The notes: generated by a model from the letters alone, not told the origin. DNA of 64,000 nt from Hetaerina americana (GCA_022747635.1 JAKTNV010000009.1:27289622-27353621); one strand, 5' to 3'. Shown: positions 11,985-25,558, numbered from the stretch's first letter. Made by a program: numbers and translations.

Positions 11985-13180
11985 CGCCAAAGAGGGCGGG
12001 AGGAGGGACTTGAAGGGACGGCACAAAATGAGAGTGGGGTCAGCTTTGCAGAAGGACGGAGGGGAGCCGTAGTTCTGTAGTTTTATTTTCCTCCCCCACC
12101 CTTGAGACGTTAGAGCTTGAGGGGGGGGTGGTACGAAGACGACAAGGGTGCAGCGGTGTATTCATACCTTCGTGAGCGTCCGATAAAAGCGGCGTGCTTG
12201 CCGGAGATGTTTGGTGGAAGAGGATTAGTTGGGAATTTTGTGGGTGGAAGTTTGGTTATGCCTACGTACATTCTTTGTGCCCACCTCCTACCGCCTTGGG
12301 GGGTCCCGGACCCCTATCTGCACCCCTCTCCCCACCTCCACTCCCCTTTCCTACCAGACAGGCGAGGTGAAAAGATGAAAAGAGAGTTGGTTTTTGGTGA
12401 GTGAGAGAGAGAGAGAGAGGGAGAGATAGCGAGAGAGGGGGAAGGGGATGGAGGTGGAAGTGGAAAGAGAGGGAGAAATGGAAGAGTAAAATATAAGGTG
12501 AGCACGGGCTTTTGTTTCCTCGGCCATTTGTCCGCGGGTGATGGCGTGCGGCGTTTGTTTTCCTTTCCCGAGATAGGGGCGTGGTGACAGGTGCAGCCAG
12601 GGTCTGTCTGAAGATTAAAAGAGTTGGAGGGCAAATCGTGGGTCAGCGGATGAGAATTCGCCTCCTTGCGTTGGGTTTTGTAACCACGGCTAAAAGGGAC
12701 GTGGCATTATTTTTCCCTCTTCCTCTTTCTTTTGTTTGTTATTGTGCGCGCGCGCAAGAGAAAGAGAGAGAGGGAGAGAGAGAGAGAGAGTGGGAGAGCG
12801 GTAGCGAGGAAAGAGAGATGGCGCTCACAAACACAGGAACACGTACACGCGGCTGTTGACTGGCCCCCGGGGGCAGTCTCGTCTTCCAAGCGGGGGGGCC
12901 GCCCTTCCTTCCTCCTTTTTCCGCTGATAGCTTAATGAGGGGAGACGGGAGCTATATTAGAGCGTAATTTATGAAGCCACCGCACCTTCTTATTCGGGGT
13001 AAGGCCGATAATCAGCACACAGGAGAAAGAGAAGGAAAGAGAGAGACTTTTCCTCGTTTCAAAAACTCGGGTTATCCCATTATTAAGGCAGCTTTCTTTG
13101 TCTAAACCCCCTGAGAGGAATAGGGAGGGAAGGAGGGAGATGGAAGAGAGGATGGAGGGTTAAAAATAAAAAAAACAAGA
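11985..13180. other. GC-rich, purine-skewed island with (GA)n tracts
   Basis: The stretch is mostly G/A-rich on the + strand, with (GA)n runs at about 12403-12430 and 12758-12792. A C-rich interlude lies at 12280-12360, and a CpG-rich flank continues to about 13440. No ORF carries a recognisable domain. Confidence 0.5.
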
Positions 13181-13449
13181 AACACGAGGCCATCATGCGC
13201 CTAAATCATTCTCCTTTTCTGAGTCTTGCGATAACGGACGGAGAGCCCTTCCAGAATCACCATTGTACTCCCCAACTGATGATGACTTATCGCGTACGTC
13301 TATGTGTGGGCTAACACTGCGCGATGTCGATCGATGTAAATATTCCGACGACCGACATCTTCGGGGCTGATTTGTGAACATGATACCCCGTGAAATCCTG
13401 TTCTCTTCACTCGCGAGGCGGATGGAGAACTGCGTCGTTTTTAATTAGA

Positions 13450-16060
13450 GAATGCACGGGTTGTACTTTCGTGGCGAAAATCGACCAAATCGAAGGCCGA
13501 TATGATGTTTTGCTCTGTAAACGGAGATTCACCATTACTCTGTAATTTATTAGGGCTCGTTGGAATGGCCCATTCAATCGCCCCGCAGCGTACTTTGAAT
13601 GGCGTAATTTTCACTTCAGGAATATATTTTCTTTGGAAACCCTTCACGATCTCCTTTACAACTGAACCCATTTATGCAATTGATGAAGGCCGTGGGTGGA
13701 CAAATGCTATTGAGCGTACTCAATTATCGTTAATAGCGTTTTCGTACTAATAAAAAAAACATTTTTTAATATTAGATAGTTCCAGAAAAAACCATCAAAT
13801 AATGCCTGATAGAAAATCGGTGTCCATGAAATTAAAATTATATTCTAAGTAACTACGGGAGATGCCGCGACAGTAACTTTCGACGTAGTAATCCGCTAAA
13901 TGTGCATTACAATGCAATAATTTCAGAGTGTAAATATCATGCGCCTTGACCGGGATATTATAAAGTTATATACATACATCTTATTTATCCAGTGTATTTC
14001 AATTTCAAAGTTTCAGAAGTTCTCCATATTGATGAGTTTTTTACATAAATGTTCCTGGAGATTCGAGAGTTGAATACACTGTTTGTACTTTACACGAGCC
14101 ATTTTTAAGTTATTGACTTGCCGAATTGCATGGGTAGCATTTAATTCCATTCCCACATGCGCATCATCTTAATTCAATCTAATGAATATAGGGCAAGTGA
14201 AACATATTTAAATCCAGTAAAATTTAAGTGATGATGGTTATAATTTTCATTGAAAATCTCACGTGAAAATTATAGAAATTAAATTATTAACCCGGATCTA
14301 CTTTGGGGGTCTTAGGGTTTGAGGAGACGGGTCAATAAGACCGTAAGGGGAGCATGGATGGGATGCTCACCAGCATAAAATAATCCACTGCTAAACAGTT
14401 TACTAAGAGTGGAAATCGTAATACAGCTGCTCGATTGAGCCTACCGCTTCCGAAGCCTTAGGGCTCTTGTGGCGACTTTCGCACGGATCGCACCCATCTT
14501 TCTCACAGATTCACTCATTATTACTTTATTTTTGCCGTGCAAGAAAACATGGAAAGAAAGGCCACGAAACCGAGACATATACGTGAAGTCTACAGACGGA
14601 GTATTGAAATCTTCTGAACAGACCAAGTTAATAAATAATTCTCAGTGCATATGAATTGACATTGCAATGTTCACATGTATGTAGTGGAGTAGAAGTAGAA
14701 TAGCTGATGACCTAACACCCCCTGCCACACCTCTCTGTGACGGCTTGTTGGGTTGTGTATGCATGTAGATGTGAATAGAACTATTTCAAACATGGGCCCG
14801 GCAACATTTTGTCCGTTACAGACGTAGGATGTATACGTGGATTGAGGCACGAAACATGACGCATTTCTAACAATGCTTAAAAAGAGGTGAAACCAACGAG
14901 ACGCAGGATTTGGTCACGTTTGTTCATTAGCAGGAATAAAATCTCAGTTTCGTGTGGAGGGAGGAAAGAAATTTTGAGAAAGGCCCTGTAGAATATATTC
15001 CTGGTTTTTGCATTCTCCAAATTTCTATGATAGTAAAAAAATAAACTATTTTCTCTGAAATTCTATTCGCATGTCTACATTTCCGAGCACTTGACCTTTT
15101 GACCACTGGTTTGCATGTGATTTCTTGGTGTTTCTATTTCTTAGGTGTATATTTTTTGCCAAAAAATCTAAAACTAATGGGAAGGAAATTTCCGTACCCT
15201 CCCTTATTTCTTAGTTCATAAGCATAGTCGAAACATATGCATTGCAATTGCATGTACTGCAAATTAGAAAATTGTCGTGCTCTATATTCGATGTGTATAA
15301 ATAAAAATTACCAAGCATCGTCTATCCTGCTATTTCTCTTGATTACTCTTGTGGAAATGAAATTGAAATTTAGTCGGAGCAAATTTCGGGGTTTAATTTA
15401 TTATTTTCTATATGTTAATTCAATAATTATTTTCATGCCCAACATGCCCAACGGCGTGGAAATTGAAATGTCTTTGTGGTATCGGAGGCCAAAACATGAG
15501 GGTTATGAATCTACATATTTCTACGAAAAAATTTAATTTTTATGGGTACCTCAAAATTATGTTGTTGCGTGTAAATATAAATTTTGGATATTGTAAATTA
15601 TTTAATGCAGGAAAGGTGTATGTTTTTACTCTCTCTGAAATTTTTACTCTCTCTTTGAACAAAACCGTATTTTCTTCATTCGGGGTCCATTTTTCAATGT
15701 AATTTTTGCTAATTAACACATGGAAAATTCTATGCCTGAAATTAGAGAAATAGCAGTCGACTGTGAGAAGATATTAGGAAGATTCGCATAAATCAGTGGA
15801 ATCCAATGGAAATAAAAAAAAATCTTTTAAAATTAATATGAATGGATGCTGTCTTTCATTTAGGCAATTTTTTTCAGAATAAATTGAAATACATTACTTT
15901 CTTGAAGTTAGTGCTTCTACATACGTTGTCTTACGTAACTTCTCATGTAGTTTTCCAAAATGTTTGTTTAGGCATATAGTATATCATTAACAAGGAAGGA
16001 TTTTCTTCGCCGTATCTTCTACAGTTCTATATTTTCAACTATCACGTATAGAAATATTTG
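13450..16060. other. AT-rich non-coding DNA
   Basis: Short open frames only, with no homology that I recognise. Confidence 0.5.
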
Positions 16061-16061
16061 T

Positions 16062-16142
16062 ATATATATGTATATGTATATATATAGTATATTATTTATA
16101 TAGTATATTATTTATATAGTATATATTATATTATATATACTA
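16062..16142. repeat. Degenerate TA-rich simple repeat
   Basis: Interleaved TATATG and TATTTATATAG units. Confidence 0.85.
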
Positions 16143-19100
16143 AAAAAAAGCCAATATAATTAATACATATGTATATAACTGTAGTATAAAAGTGTGTGTG
16201 TATACACACTCCCTCTTGTAATCTTTTCTATGAACTGCTTTCTATTCCATCACTTACACTCGGTTATGGTAAAGTAAAACATGTAATGAACACGAAGAAT
16301 ATGGATTACCAAGCTTAGAAGAGGTTTTTTTTAAATATTTTTATATTTAAATTCATCGCCGGGAGATATTTTGGCCGGGGAACTTCATTTCTGAGAAACA
16401 AATGACGCTATCCCTTGGCTCCCCAAGCGTTATTGTTATCCGCCTGTCACTTGATCTTCGATTAAATATTCCAAGCAGACATTAAAGTTTCCTGGAGGGT
16501 AAAATAAAAAGAATTAAGCTTTGGCGCAAGGTTACCACGTGCATTGCTCTTTGATTGTGACCTCCATTTGAAATTTGTGTAGAATGCATTAGTTTTGAAC
16601 GTGCAAGTGTTCACTTATGAGCTGAATCTGATGCACTAAATTTTAATTCCAATTTGTAAATTCTTTAATTTTTTCACTCAGCGAGTCGTCTGAATGCGTT
16701 TCTATATTCTTCCAGCGGCTTATTCATGCCTAATCTTAAGGCTCAGTATTCATAAAAAACTTTGCGTTGTATTAGGTGAAATTTCCCTCCCTCTAAATCG
16801 TGCCTCGTCTTATGTGCGTGCTTGGGAAACATCGATATTTTACGGTATTGTAATTTAAAATTAATTTATGAGTTAAAATGTTTCGCTGTTTATACGTTAT
16901 TTCTAAGAATGCAGAAATATATGCCAAATCTGTAAAAAATTAACTTCAAATATGATATAATATTATTGAAATTTGAATTCTTTTACATTTGGATGAAGTT
17001 TAGAACACAACTGAACAGGATGGGATTTTATTACCTGTCCATGGCACCCAAAAACCGTGTGATACCTATTGCGAGAAAGAGGACAACGTTTTTTTCCCTA
17101 ATGTTATACGTGAACCAGTATTGCATGTAATCTGTCAGTTATGCCATGTGCATCGATTTTCCTGCACAATGCTTTTCCAGGATTGCTGACAAATTTGGTG
17201 GTGTGCTCTTTCTAACATGAAATAGCTTCGGATGTTAGTGCATACCTATAATTTTTATTAATTAAAAATATTGCGAATCAATAAAATGTAGATCTCTAGA
17301 TGACGTTGCGATAGCATTTATACGGGTACCAATTCACTCGCACTGTTTTACAATAATATTTTTATCAAACCTTCAGTTAAGTTTCGTGTTTTTTGCTCAG
17401 GCACTCTCTTGACGAGCTCACAAATCTGAAACTCGACAAACGGCCTCTTGAATTCTGGTCGCTTGGCTTACTTTCCTGCTCGTGGTGCGGCACTTCGCGT
17501 GCTGCAATCACAGCACGCAAGCACGAGGGTCAGAGATCGAAAAAAAATATCATCCGCGGGAATCTCGTCCGAATCTCTTGTGTGTCCAGAAAAATAATCT
17601 CTGCCACATTACCCCCAAACAAGCTGTCTGTTGCTACGTAATTGATATAATCTATTGCTTTGCTTTGCCGCTTGGCAAGAAAAGCGTTCATCCTGATCTC
17701 ATCAAAACGTTGGGGGCAAAGGAGAGCCATGGCATTTATAAGGCGAAGATGGGAGGATAGTGCGGACGGCCCGGCCAGCATGAGACATGGGGAGGGTAGT
17801 CGCAATCTGAGAAGCGGACTTCAACGGGACGAGAACTCCCATGTCAAGCGCGATTCAATTAAAAGTATCTCGGCGCCTGCCACTGAGTTATCAATTATCC
17901 CCAGTGGAGATAACTCTGAGAGGACATGAATGTGGCTAAATTACGCGAGAGATCGTGCAAATACTAGTTAAAAGTCATTTGTTTATTGATGGGAGAAGGT
18001 ACTTACGAGGCATGAGAGTACCCACCTACATATTACCTCCCTGAAACTACTTTTTCAAAACGTAATAGCCTTTTCTATTCAATCGATGGGTTTTCTTCCT
18101 GGAAATCCTGAGATTACGTGGCCAAAATATAAAACCCTGATTACATATAAAATTGCTCCCCGTGGAGTACCCACTATCAGACCGTATTGTTGGTTTTCAT
18201 TCGGGAAAACCAATGTTTTCCCTTTAACAACTGCTAATATAGTAATCTATGATTTAATAAATATGATCAGTTGGGAAAGACATTATTTTATGTAATATAG
18301 AGATTTTTGTACTTAATAATGCTTAGAAAGTACTGCTAATGCATAATACAGATAGAAATCACGTAGAATAATCCCTCAGCTTGGTTGATGAAAACTGCGT
18401 TGTTTATGAAGTTCTTTCCCAATACGAGTATTCCTGTCCTCTACTCGGGGACAGTAGCGGCGACGGTCAGATGAAACGACCGCTCCCGGCCTCTGAAGTA
18501 GCGGCAAGTCGAGTCACCTCGTGTGACATGCCTTCAGGAAGAGGGAAACGCTTGGCCAGTGTGCACAGGATAGGTGAGGTTGGAAAGTAAGCGGGCTGGT
18601 TGTGCTTTATCATCGCGATCAGAGATCTGCCCGCGTCTGAGTACGTGACTGGCTACGGAAGGGGCATATGCATATTAGGAGACCGTACTCGTAGTGTTTC
18701 TCTCACTGTGGCCCTGCATTAAAGAATCTTCAATATGGATTTACATCCTATCAGTCACTCGAACTCTACTCCCACACAAATATAAATAAATAGCTTCTAT
18801 TTTCCTTTCCAGCAGTCGCAAGTACTCATGGCTGCTACTCGGGGGCAGTAGCGGCTTATAACCAGGCCATTCTCGCCTAGTCTTCGCCCAGGGTCGTTCA
18901 TCCGCTTCCGAGGTTAATTATATGAATGTATACTCATAATTATGTTTTTTTCTGAAGTAAAATAGTCGGATTGGACGTATTCGTGGGATTGCTTTAAATT
19001 TTTGGAATCACACGACGATTTTTTCAAAGTTTGACATAATCCAGGAGATGGAAGAATAATATCTTGTTCTTAATACACCTCGAAATATAAAACCTAAATT

Positions 19101-21677
19101 CACGAAAAACATAAACATTTGTTTGTTGTGAATTAGAGGAAGGGCATTCAACCTAATGGAATAAAAAAACGTGGAATATTCGTTAGATCCCAGAAAAGAA
19201 AAAGGTTTATCATCAGGTGAGAGTGTTTCCGTTTAAAAAAATTGGAACAATTCGGTTATGAATCCAGGCCATGAAAGTTTCTCGGTTTTATAAATTTCTT
19301 AGTGTTTATTGAATTAAAGTCACAACTACTAATTAATGCCTGCGAAAGGTTGATTTGTACCGGGACTTTACCATTTGTTTCCTAAGTTAAAGAACATTTG
19401 AGCGGAAGGCATTTCAGCAACTACGACGAGATGGAAGATGAGTACAAAAACTTCTTCTTTACTTCGTTCGTCGAAGAAGTAGTCGGCCGCGTCACTAGAC
19501 GGGGAGGGTTTCTCATGCGATAGCTCTCTTTTCGTAACACGAGAATGCCCTTCAGATGGTGCCGTATCAAGGATATAGAGCAGCGAGGTCGGGCTTATCT
19601 GAGAGTAAAGGTAATGGAGGATGAGGAGTAAAGGGATTAATATTTTGGTAGGCTGGAGCCAGATGATTTCGCAATGAGATAATAATTAGCGGAGTGGTTG
19701 GTGACGAATGCGCAGATTTTTGAGAAGATGAGAATCGGGTTGGCGCGAGAAATGTGATGGGAAAAGTAAAGGGATATCATCCAAGTGACAAAATGTGAGG
19801 TTATATCGGTGGGTATTCAGGAAATATAAGTACTGCGTGAGTAGAAGCCGGGCGGATGCGTTATAATAATTATGGTAAAATTCCTATTTTTGTTTATTTA
19901 GTATACAAAAGGCGTCATTTTATATCTTCAGGCCTAGAATTAAAATGAATTCTTATCCACCAGTGAATAAACAGGTGGATGACAATTCAGCGTGAGTATT
20001 AAATTGGATGATTTTTTGCAGATGAGTGAATCGGACCGTGTATGGGAAACTTTGATTTTCAAGTAGTTGGTGCAAACAGAATAATTAAGGTACACCTTGC
20101 AGAATAAGTAGATGTCTTATTCTTCCTCTATATTTTTATAGTCTTGGTGTATGCTACTTTCTTCCCGAGTGCTGTTTTTGAGGACTATTTTTTATCTACC
20201 AAGCCGAAATGTTTCGGTTTTCTTTGAAATGTTGGCTGATATATTCCTAAACCTGTCTTTGACTAGGTTTGTTATTTTTCCGTGACTAGCAGGTTGATGG
20301 CCGCTTAGCTATTACGTAGTGATGTCTTAATCGCCCTTTATTGCCGCGGCTGCGCCCCCAGGACTTCTTTCGGAGTCGCTTGGGGATCGACTGTCATCTG
20401 TTGGTTTCCCAAGGCAGCGCTCGTGCCGGACGCATTATGTAGTCCGAATGGGAAAGTTCTTTTCCTGTACCTCACATACGAGGAAACTAATACCGCCATT
20501 TGAATTTCAATCGCTGCCGTTTATGCGAAAGCTATTTATCATCGTGGGCTGTTTAGCGTACTAAATAGATTTCTCATATGTCCACCTTAAAGTCATGGTC
20601 GAAGAGACAAACATATTCCGGCTGCCTCTATTATATTTTAGATATATTTATGAAACACCTGGAAGGAACTGATTTCTTTCAATGCAATTTTTTCATCAAA
20701 GGGATTTTAACGTGGCAATAATTTCAGAAAAATTCAGTTCAATTTCGAGTGTTTTTAAAAATTATTTATACAATAGTTTAGCACTTAGTGAATTGATATG
20801 ATTGATAACTCCCCTGAAAACGGTATATCGGGAAATCAATCGCCAAATGTTATGTGGCTCTGTTTACCGCCTTGAATTTGTCGGAAGATGGGGGTAAAAA
20901 ATTAACAATAGGTAAAAGTAACCTATCTTTATAAACTTGATGACAATGGGGATTATTTCCCAGAAAGATCACTTCTTAGATACTGCGTTGCAAATAATCC
21001 ATGCATCGTTTTCCATGTTAGAATATTTCTCGAACCTATTTGTACATTGATGAAAGAGAAAATGTCGCGAAATTTAATGTCTACAAATATTTATTTTGGA
21101 TAAATAAGTTAATATTGCATTCTTTCATAACCCTTCTGCCATTTGTCTGCCGAATCAAAAAAACCTCATATTTTGTTTTTCAGTATTCTTAATTGGGGGA
21201 TGTAATGATAATAAAATACTAAACGATGATGTAAAGTTAACCCAGCGATCCTCAGAGCATAATGAGAGTATTTTTGTTTGCAAAATTAGTGCTAATAGAT
21301 ATCCCTATATTTGTGATTTTATTTAGTTGGCGCTAATCTTATGGGTATATTGCTGGTACATGCTATGTGGTTGTTGGCGTCGTAGTTATCTTCAGGCCTA
21401 CAATTACAATGAACACTACAAACTAAGAGGGCTTATTGAAAAATCTATGCATGTATATGGACTTCAACCACCTCATCAGCTCTCATACGGTCATTAATAA
21501 ATTTATGAGACCGGTATCGATCTGTATTTTTGATCTCCTCAAAGATATCTGTTAGGAAGCAAGATTTTTTGACGAATATAACCGTTACTATTTAAAATGG
21601 TAATCTTGACAAGGATGAATTAAATTTATTCAAGTAGAGAGTTAAGGAAGAGAGAATTTAATAACTTTGTGGCGGGG
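16143..21677. other. Non-coding DNA, no recognised gene
   Basis: Mostly AT-rich. A polypyrimidine tract ending in CAG at about 17391-17400 precedes an open frame (reading HSLDELTNLKLDKRPLEF), but no donor or homology supports an exon. A small hairpin motif, CTACTCGGGG(A/G)CAGTAG, occurs at about 18440 and again at about 18837. CpG density is moderately raised at 18420-18660. Confidence 0.45.
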
Positions 21678-21784
21678 ATTATTATTATTATTAAGTGATC
21701 TAGCGGTTAAGGTAGGTTTCAGATGGATACAACTACCAAATAGATTTTTTTAACTAATAACAAAACACAATCCAGAAATCTACT

Positions 21785-22261
21785 CTAAATCAAGTCCCTC
21801 GTCATCTCGGTGTATTTATTTCCTCCCTTAATCCCGTTCAACATTCCTATCCTGTTCCTGCCCTTTCCTCGTTTGCCTAACATTCTCCCCTCTATTGCAA
21901 TCTTCAACATCCCATTGCCGATCAATACCCCCTTCGTCCACTTTTCCTGCCTCCTTAGGATTTCTCCCAACAAACCCCTCTCTTCACTCACCATACCAAG
22001 TGCTTCCTCATTTGTTTTCCTTTCGGTTCATTTCACCTTCTCCATTCTTCTCCACACTCACATTTCAAAAGCCTTCAATCTGCGTCTATCCCCCTGCTTC
22101 AGTGAGTGCTCTAAGTTTCCGCGCCGTACATAACTACTCTCAGTATCAAAGTTTTGACGAGTCTTTTCATAAAACCGATCCTCAACGTCCCAGTCATTAA
22201 CTCCCTCCTTTAGAAAGCCTCTTTGCCTTGCACATTCTTCTGCTTTTTTGATGATTCTCAA
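21785..22261 (-). pseudogene. RTE LINE polyprotein, C-terminal region (decayed)
   Basis: Two frames carry the post-RT region common to RTE pol proteins. One contains RRLKAFEM (the RLEAFEMWVWRR-type block). The other reads VSEERGLLGEILRRQEKWTKG and ends in GRNRIGMLNGIKGG. The same region is found at 52790-53359. Frameshifts separate the two parts, so it is non-functional. Confidence 0.8.
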
Positions 22262-22459
22262 CTACTTTGACCGTGTTGGTCCGAAACACTTCCGAGATAC
22301 GTAAACTGTTGTACCTGCTCTAGTTTTTGCCCTCCTATTTTAATGTTAAGCTTAGCCTTTTTCTTTCTAGGAAATCGTATTACCTTTTTTTACTGATATT
22401 GATTTTCATCCCATACCTGTCGCACTGAATTTAAAATTCACTCAGCACTGCTTGAAATC

Positions 22460-22972
22460 CCTTGGCTGACTGACAAATTAAACCTTGGTCATCAGCAATT
22501 CTAAGTGATTTTACCAATTCCCCGCCCACTTTCATTCCTTCCCTTCCATTCCCACTTCCCATGCCGCATTTTTTATCATTTCCTTCAATACGTTAAACAG
22601 CACTGGTGACAATGGACAACCCTACCTTACACCTCTTTCTAACGCTGCCCATCCGGACTCGCACCTGAGTAGTCTGAGGCATGTACAAGTTGCGTATTGG
22701 CCTCCTCTCCCTCCAATCTATTTTCTGCAATAAAATCCAGAGTTTTTACAAATTTAACCTTCAAACGCCTTTTTGAAATCTACTAAACAGGCAAATACCT
22801 CCTGGTTGTATTCTATATTCCTCTCGATTAATAATCTCATTTCTGCAATGGCATCGCGCGTGCCCTTCCCCTTCCTATACCCAAACTGATCATCCCTTAA
22901 GTAATCATTTGCCCTACTCTCTATCCTTTTGTTTATGATCCTGAGAACAACTTTAGCTATGTAGGATATCAA
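22460..22972 (-). pseudogene. RTE LINE reverse transcriptase blocks (decayed)
   Basis: The frame 22754-22972 reads DYLRDDQFGYRKGKGTRDAI and ends VDFKKAFEG, the fingers block and motif A of RTE reverse transcriptases (usually VDFxKAFD). Downstream near 22480 another frame reads KSLRIADDQGLICQSAKG, corresponding to the FADDQ active-site motif C. The intervening sequence is frameshifted, so no active enzyme is encoded. Confidence 0.8.
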
Positions 22973-23310
22973 ACTTATTATTCTGTAGTCCTCTCACGAT
23001 GTAGCCTTTACCTTTTTCGGAATAGGAACTACCACTGATCTCTCAAAGTCTTCCGGCCAGATTCCTTCCGTTCCTTATAGATATTTCGAATCAGTTCATG
23101 CAGCATATTCCTTCCGCATTTTCGTAAACCTATTGGTGCTTCCGTAGGATTGTTGTCCAGCCCCCCAGCCTTTTTGATTTCACCTCCCTTAATGTCCTTT
23201 CTATCTCATTGTCGAGTATGCATGGACCTAAGCTATCTTCCTCTACGTCATGCTCCTTTTCTATGTCTAACTTTTTTGGCCTAAGTTCTTTACCATACTG
23301 TTCGGCCATA

Positions 23311-24642
23311 CTACCTTGATCAAAAATTTCCCGGAATTTATTCAGAAAATTAAAAATACAAGTTTATTCATCTAAATCTATATTGTCCCCTTCAAAGTAA
23401 TCCCCATCGACTGCAACACACTTATGCCAGCGCTTGATCCAATCCTCGAAACATTTTTTATATTCGGTTTTCGGTATGTCCATCAGTGCTTCCTGCGATT
23501 TTTCCATTACTTCCTCTCGGCTGCTAAAACGCGTTCCCCGTAATGGTTTTTTAACTCGATTGAACAGAAAGAAGTCACAGGGAGCCAAATGAGGTGAATT
23601 CGGTGGCTGTTGGATGGTATTTGTTGCATTTTTCGTCAAAAAATTACGAATAATGATAGCACTGTGCGACGGTGCGTTATCATGGTGCAAAATCCACGAG
23701 TTTTCTGCCCACATTTCTGGTCTCTTTCGGCGAATTGCTTCACGCAAACGTCTCATAACGCCCAAATAATACTCTTTGTTTACTGTCTGGCCTTCTGGCA
23801 AAAATTCATGATGCACTACACCGTTGTAATCCATGAAAACCGTCAGCATTGCCTTATTTTTTGACTGAAAACGACGTGGTTTTTTTGGTCTCGGCTCATT
23901 TGGTGAACGCCATTCACTTGCCTGATGTCTGGATTGCGTGTCGTACTCATAAACCCACGTCTCGTCTCCAGTAATGATCCTTTTGATGAATGTGGGATCG
24001 GATTCAGCCTCGCAAATCATGTCTTTTGCGACGTCAACACGGTCTCTTTTTTGCATGAAATTGAGGTCTTTTGGCACCAACTTTGCTGCTACACGACGGA
24101 AACCCAAATCATTAACCACAATGTCTTGGGCGGATCCATAGGCAATGTTCAAGTCCTCCGCTATTTCTCTGATGGTTAATTTGCGGTTATTGACCAACAT
24201 TTCTTTTACTTTATCAATTTTTTCACCGACTTTCGATGTCGATGGTCTGCCACTGCGTTCATCATCTTCGATTGACTCACGACCACTTCTGAACCGCTCG
24301 TGCCACTGGTAAACGACCGTTTTTTTTAGAGAATCGTTGCCGAAACACTTTTCCAACATTTCCAACGTCCGTGCGCCGCTAAATCCGTTTTTTACGCAAA
24401 ATTTAATACAAGTTCGTTGTTGCAAATTTAAATCCATTTCTGAAATTGTAAAAAATCGCCAACACACACAGAGATAGATGTGCTCTTGGCTACGTAACTT
24501 TTGCAAATGTCAAGTTATGACACTAAGATTTAAAGGGAATATCAACAACAGATGTACCAATTTAACAAAAAAAACAGAACTCAAATCGGAACGATGGGAG
24601 CGCCACACGGTGGTTATTCCGGGAACGTTTTGATCAAGGTAG
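23311..24642 (-). mobile_element. Complete mariner transposon (1332 bp)
   Basis: The ends are inverted repeats beginning CTACCTTGATCAAAA. The left end is at 23311, and the right end closes with TGATCAAGGTAG at 24642. Homology continues through TTCCCGGAAT. Both ends are flanked by TA (23309-23310 and 24643-24644), the canonical mariner target duplication. The element sits inside the RTE LINE, and removing it with one TA rejoins LINE sequence. The length matches autonomous mariners of about 1.3 kb. Confidence 0.95.
23364..24437 (-). CDS. Mariner transposase, apparently intact (DD34D)
   Basis: This encodes 357 residues from ATG 24437; the frame is open 23 codons further upstream, but mariner proteins usually begin here (MDLNLQQR). 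An N-terminal helix-turn-helix region contains YQWHERFRSGRESIEDDERS, followed by a second one (LTIREIAEDLNIAYGSAQDI) and an LVPKDLN linker. The catalytic residues are visible: Asp158 in TGDETWVYEYD, Asp253 in HHDNAPSH and Asp288 in LAPCDFFLF. Thirty-four residues separate the last two, the DD34D signature of mariner. The YSPDLAP motif reads NSPHLAP, a departure that might affect activity. There is no stop or frameshift, so this copy is young or recently active. The protein would act in the nucleus, cutting and pasting DNA at TA sites. Confidence 0.93.
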   Translation of the reverse strand: MDLNLQQRTCIKFCVKNGFSGARTLEMLEKCFGNDSLKKTVVYQWHERFRSGRESIEDDERSGRPSTSKVGEKIDKVKEMLVNNRKLTIREIAEDLNIAYGSAQDIVVNDLGFRRVAAKLVPKDLNFMQKRDRVDVAKDMICEAESDPTFIKRIITGDETWVYEYDTQSRHQASEWRSPNEPRPKKPRRFQSKNKAMLTVFMDYNGVVHHEFLPEGQTVNKEYYLGVMRRLREAIRRKRPEMWAENSWILHHDNAPSHSAIIIRNFLTKNATNTIQQPPNSPHLAPCDFFLFNRVKKPLRGTRFSSREEVMEKSQEALMDIPKTEYKKCFEDWIKRWHKCVAVDGDYFEGDNIDLDE

Positions 24643-25159
24643 TATATTCCTTCCGTCACTCCTGGATCTTTTCTGCTTAAACTATTATCTTTCTCGACTT
24701 ATCTCTAACTGTTAGCACGATATTCCCTTCTTACTTCCCCGATACTGATTTAATCTTACCGCATGGCGCACCAATTTCACCATTCTTCTGCAAACTTTCC
24801 ATATCCTCGCACTGTGTCTTCCACCATGTTTCTTTTGCTTTATTTGTTGCCCGTTACAATTTATTATTTAATTATTTATACTTCCTTTTTCCAAGCTCTG
24901 TGTTTACATTCTTACATTTTCTTCACATCTATCTTTGTAATCATCAAATCCGTGATCCATGGTTTCCTTGTCCTTTCCCCATCAACGGTTCCTAGATATT
25001 CTTTGTGGATTTTGATATCCCTTTCTTGATACATTCCCATATTTCTTCGATAGTACTCAGCTCTTTACTGTCGTCCATGGTTTTCTCTACCGCCTGTTGG
25101 TACTTCTTCCTTATCAATTCATTTAATGCTTTTATATTCCATTTCCTAACCCACCCCGC

Positions 25160-25558
25160 CTACCTTATCTTTTTGAAACGGACGCTACAGCTTATAACAA
25201 CTAAATTTTGATGAGAATCGGCATCCGCTCCCGGGAAACTGTGGGAATTGATCACACTGTTTCTGAGTCTGTGCTTAATCCCTAGTATTTTGTGGTGTCT
25301 AAACCAAGTGCTGGTGATGACTAACCTCCTACAGAACATAATTCCTTTCTCCCCGCGGTCGTTCCTCGGACCTAAACCGTAGTCTCCCACCTCATCACCA
25401 TCTCTTCCTTCGCCTACCTTCGCATTCCAATTCCCCATCTCTATCAAATGTTTCCCTGCAGGAGCACACGAGATTTTGCCCTCTAACTGAACTTCTATTC
25501 GATCGACTTCTTCCTCCTTATGGTTTCTTGAGTGCGGGGATATCAGTATGAAAAACAA
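25160..25558 (-). pseudogene. RTE LINE endonuclease, C-terminal half (truncated)
   Basis: A 132-residue frame contains EMGNWNAKVGEGRDGDEVGD, YGLGPRNDRGEKG and SFPGADADSHQNLVV. These match the GDFNAKVG and (S/G)ADxDSDHxLV blocks of RTE endonucleases, often annotated as craniofacial development protein 2-like. The Asp of the GDFN block is Asn, and an Asp of the DSDH block is lost. The N-terminal blocks are missing because the copy is truncated near 25565. Confidence 0.85.

Noticed and set aside
17393..17641. Possible exon after a polypyrimidine tract and CAG at 17391-17400
   Set aside because: No matching donor, no recognised homology, and the frame is not better than others nearby.
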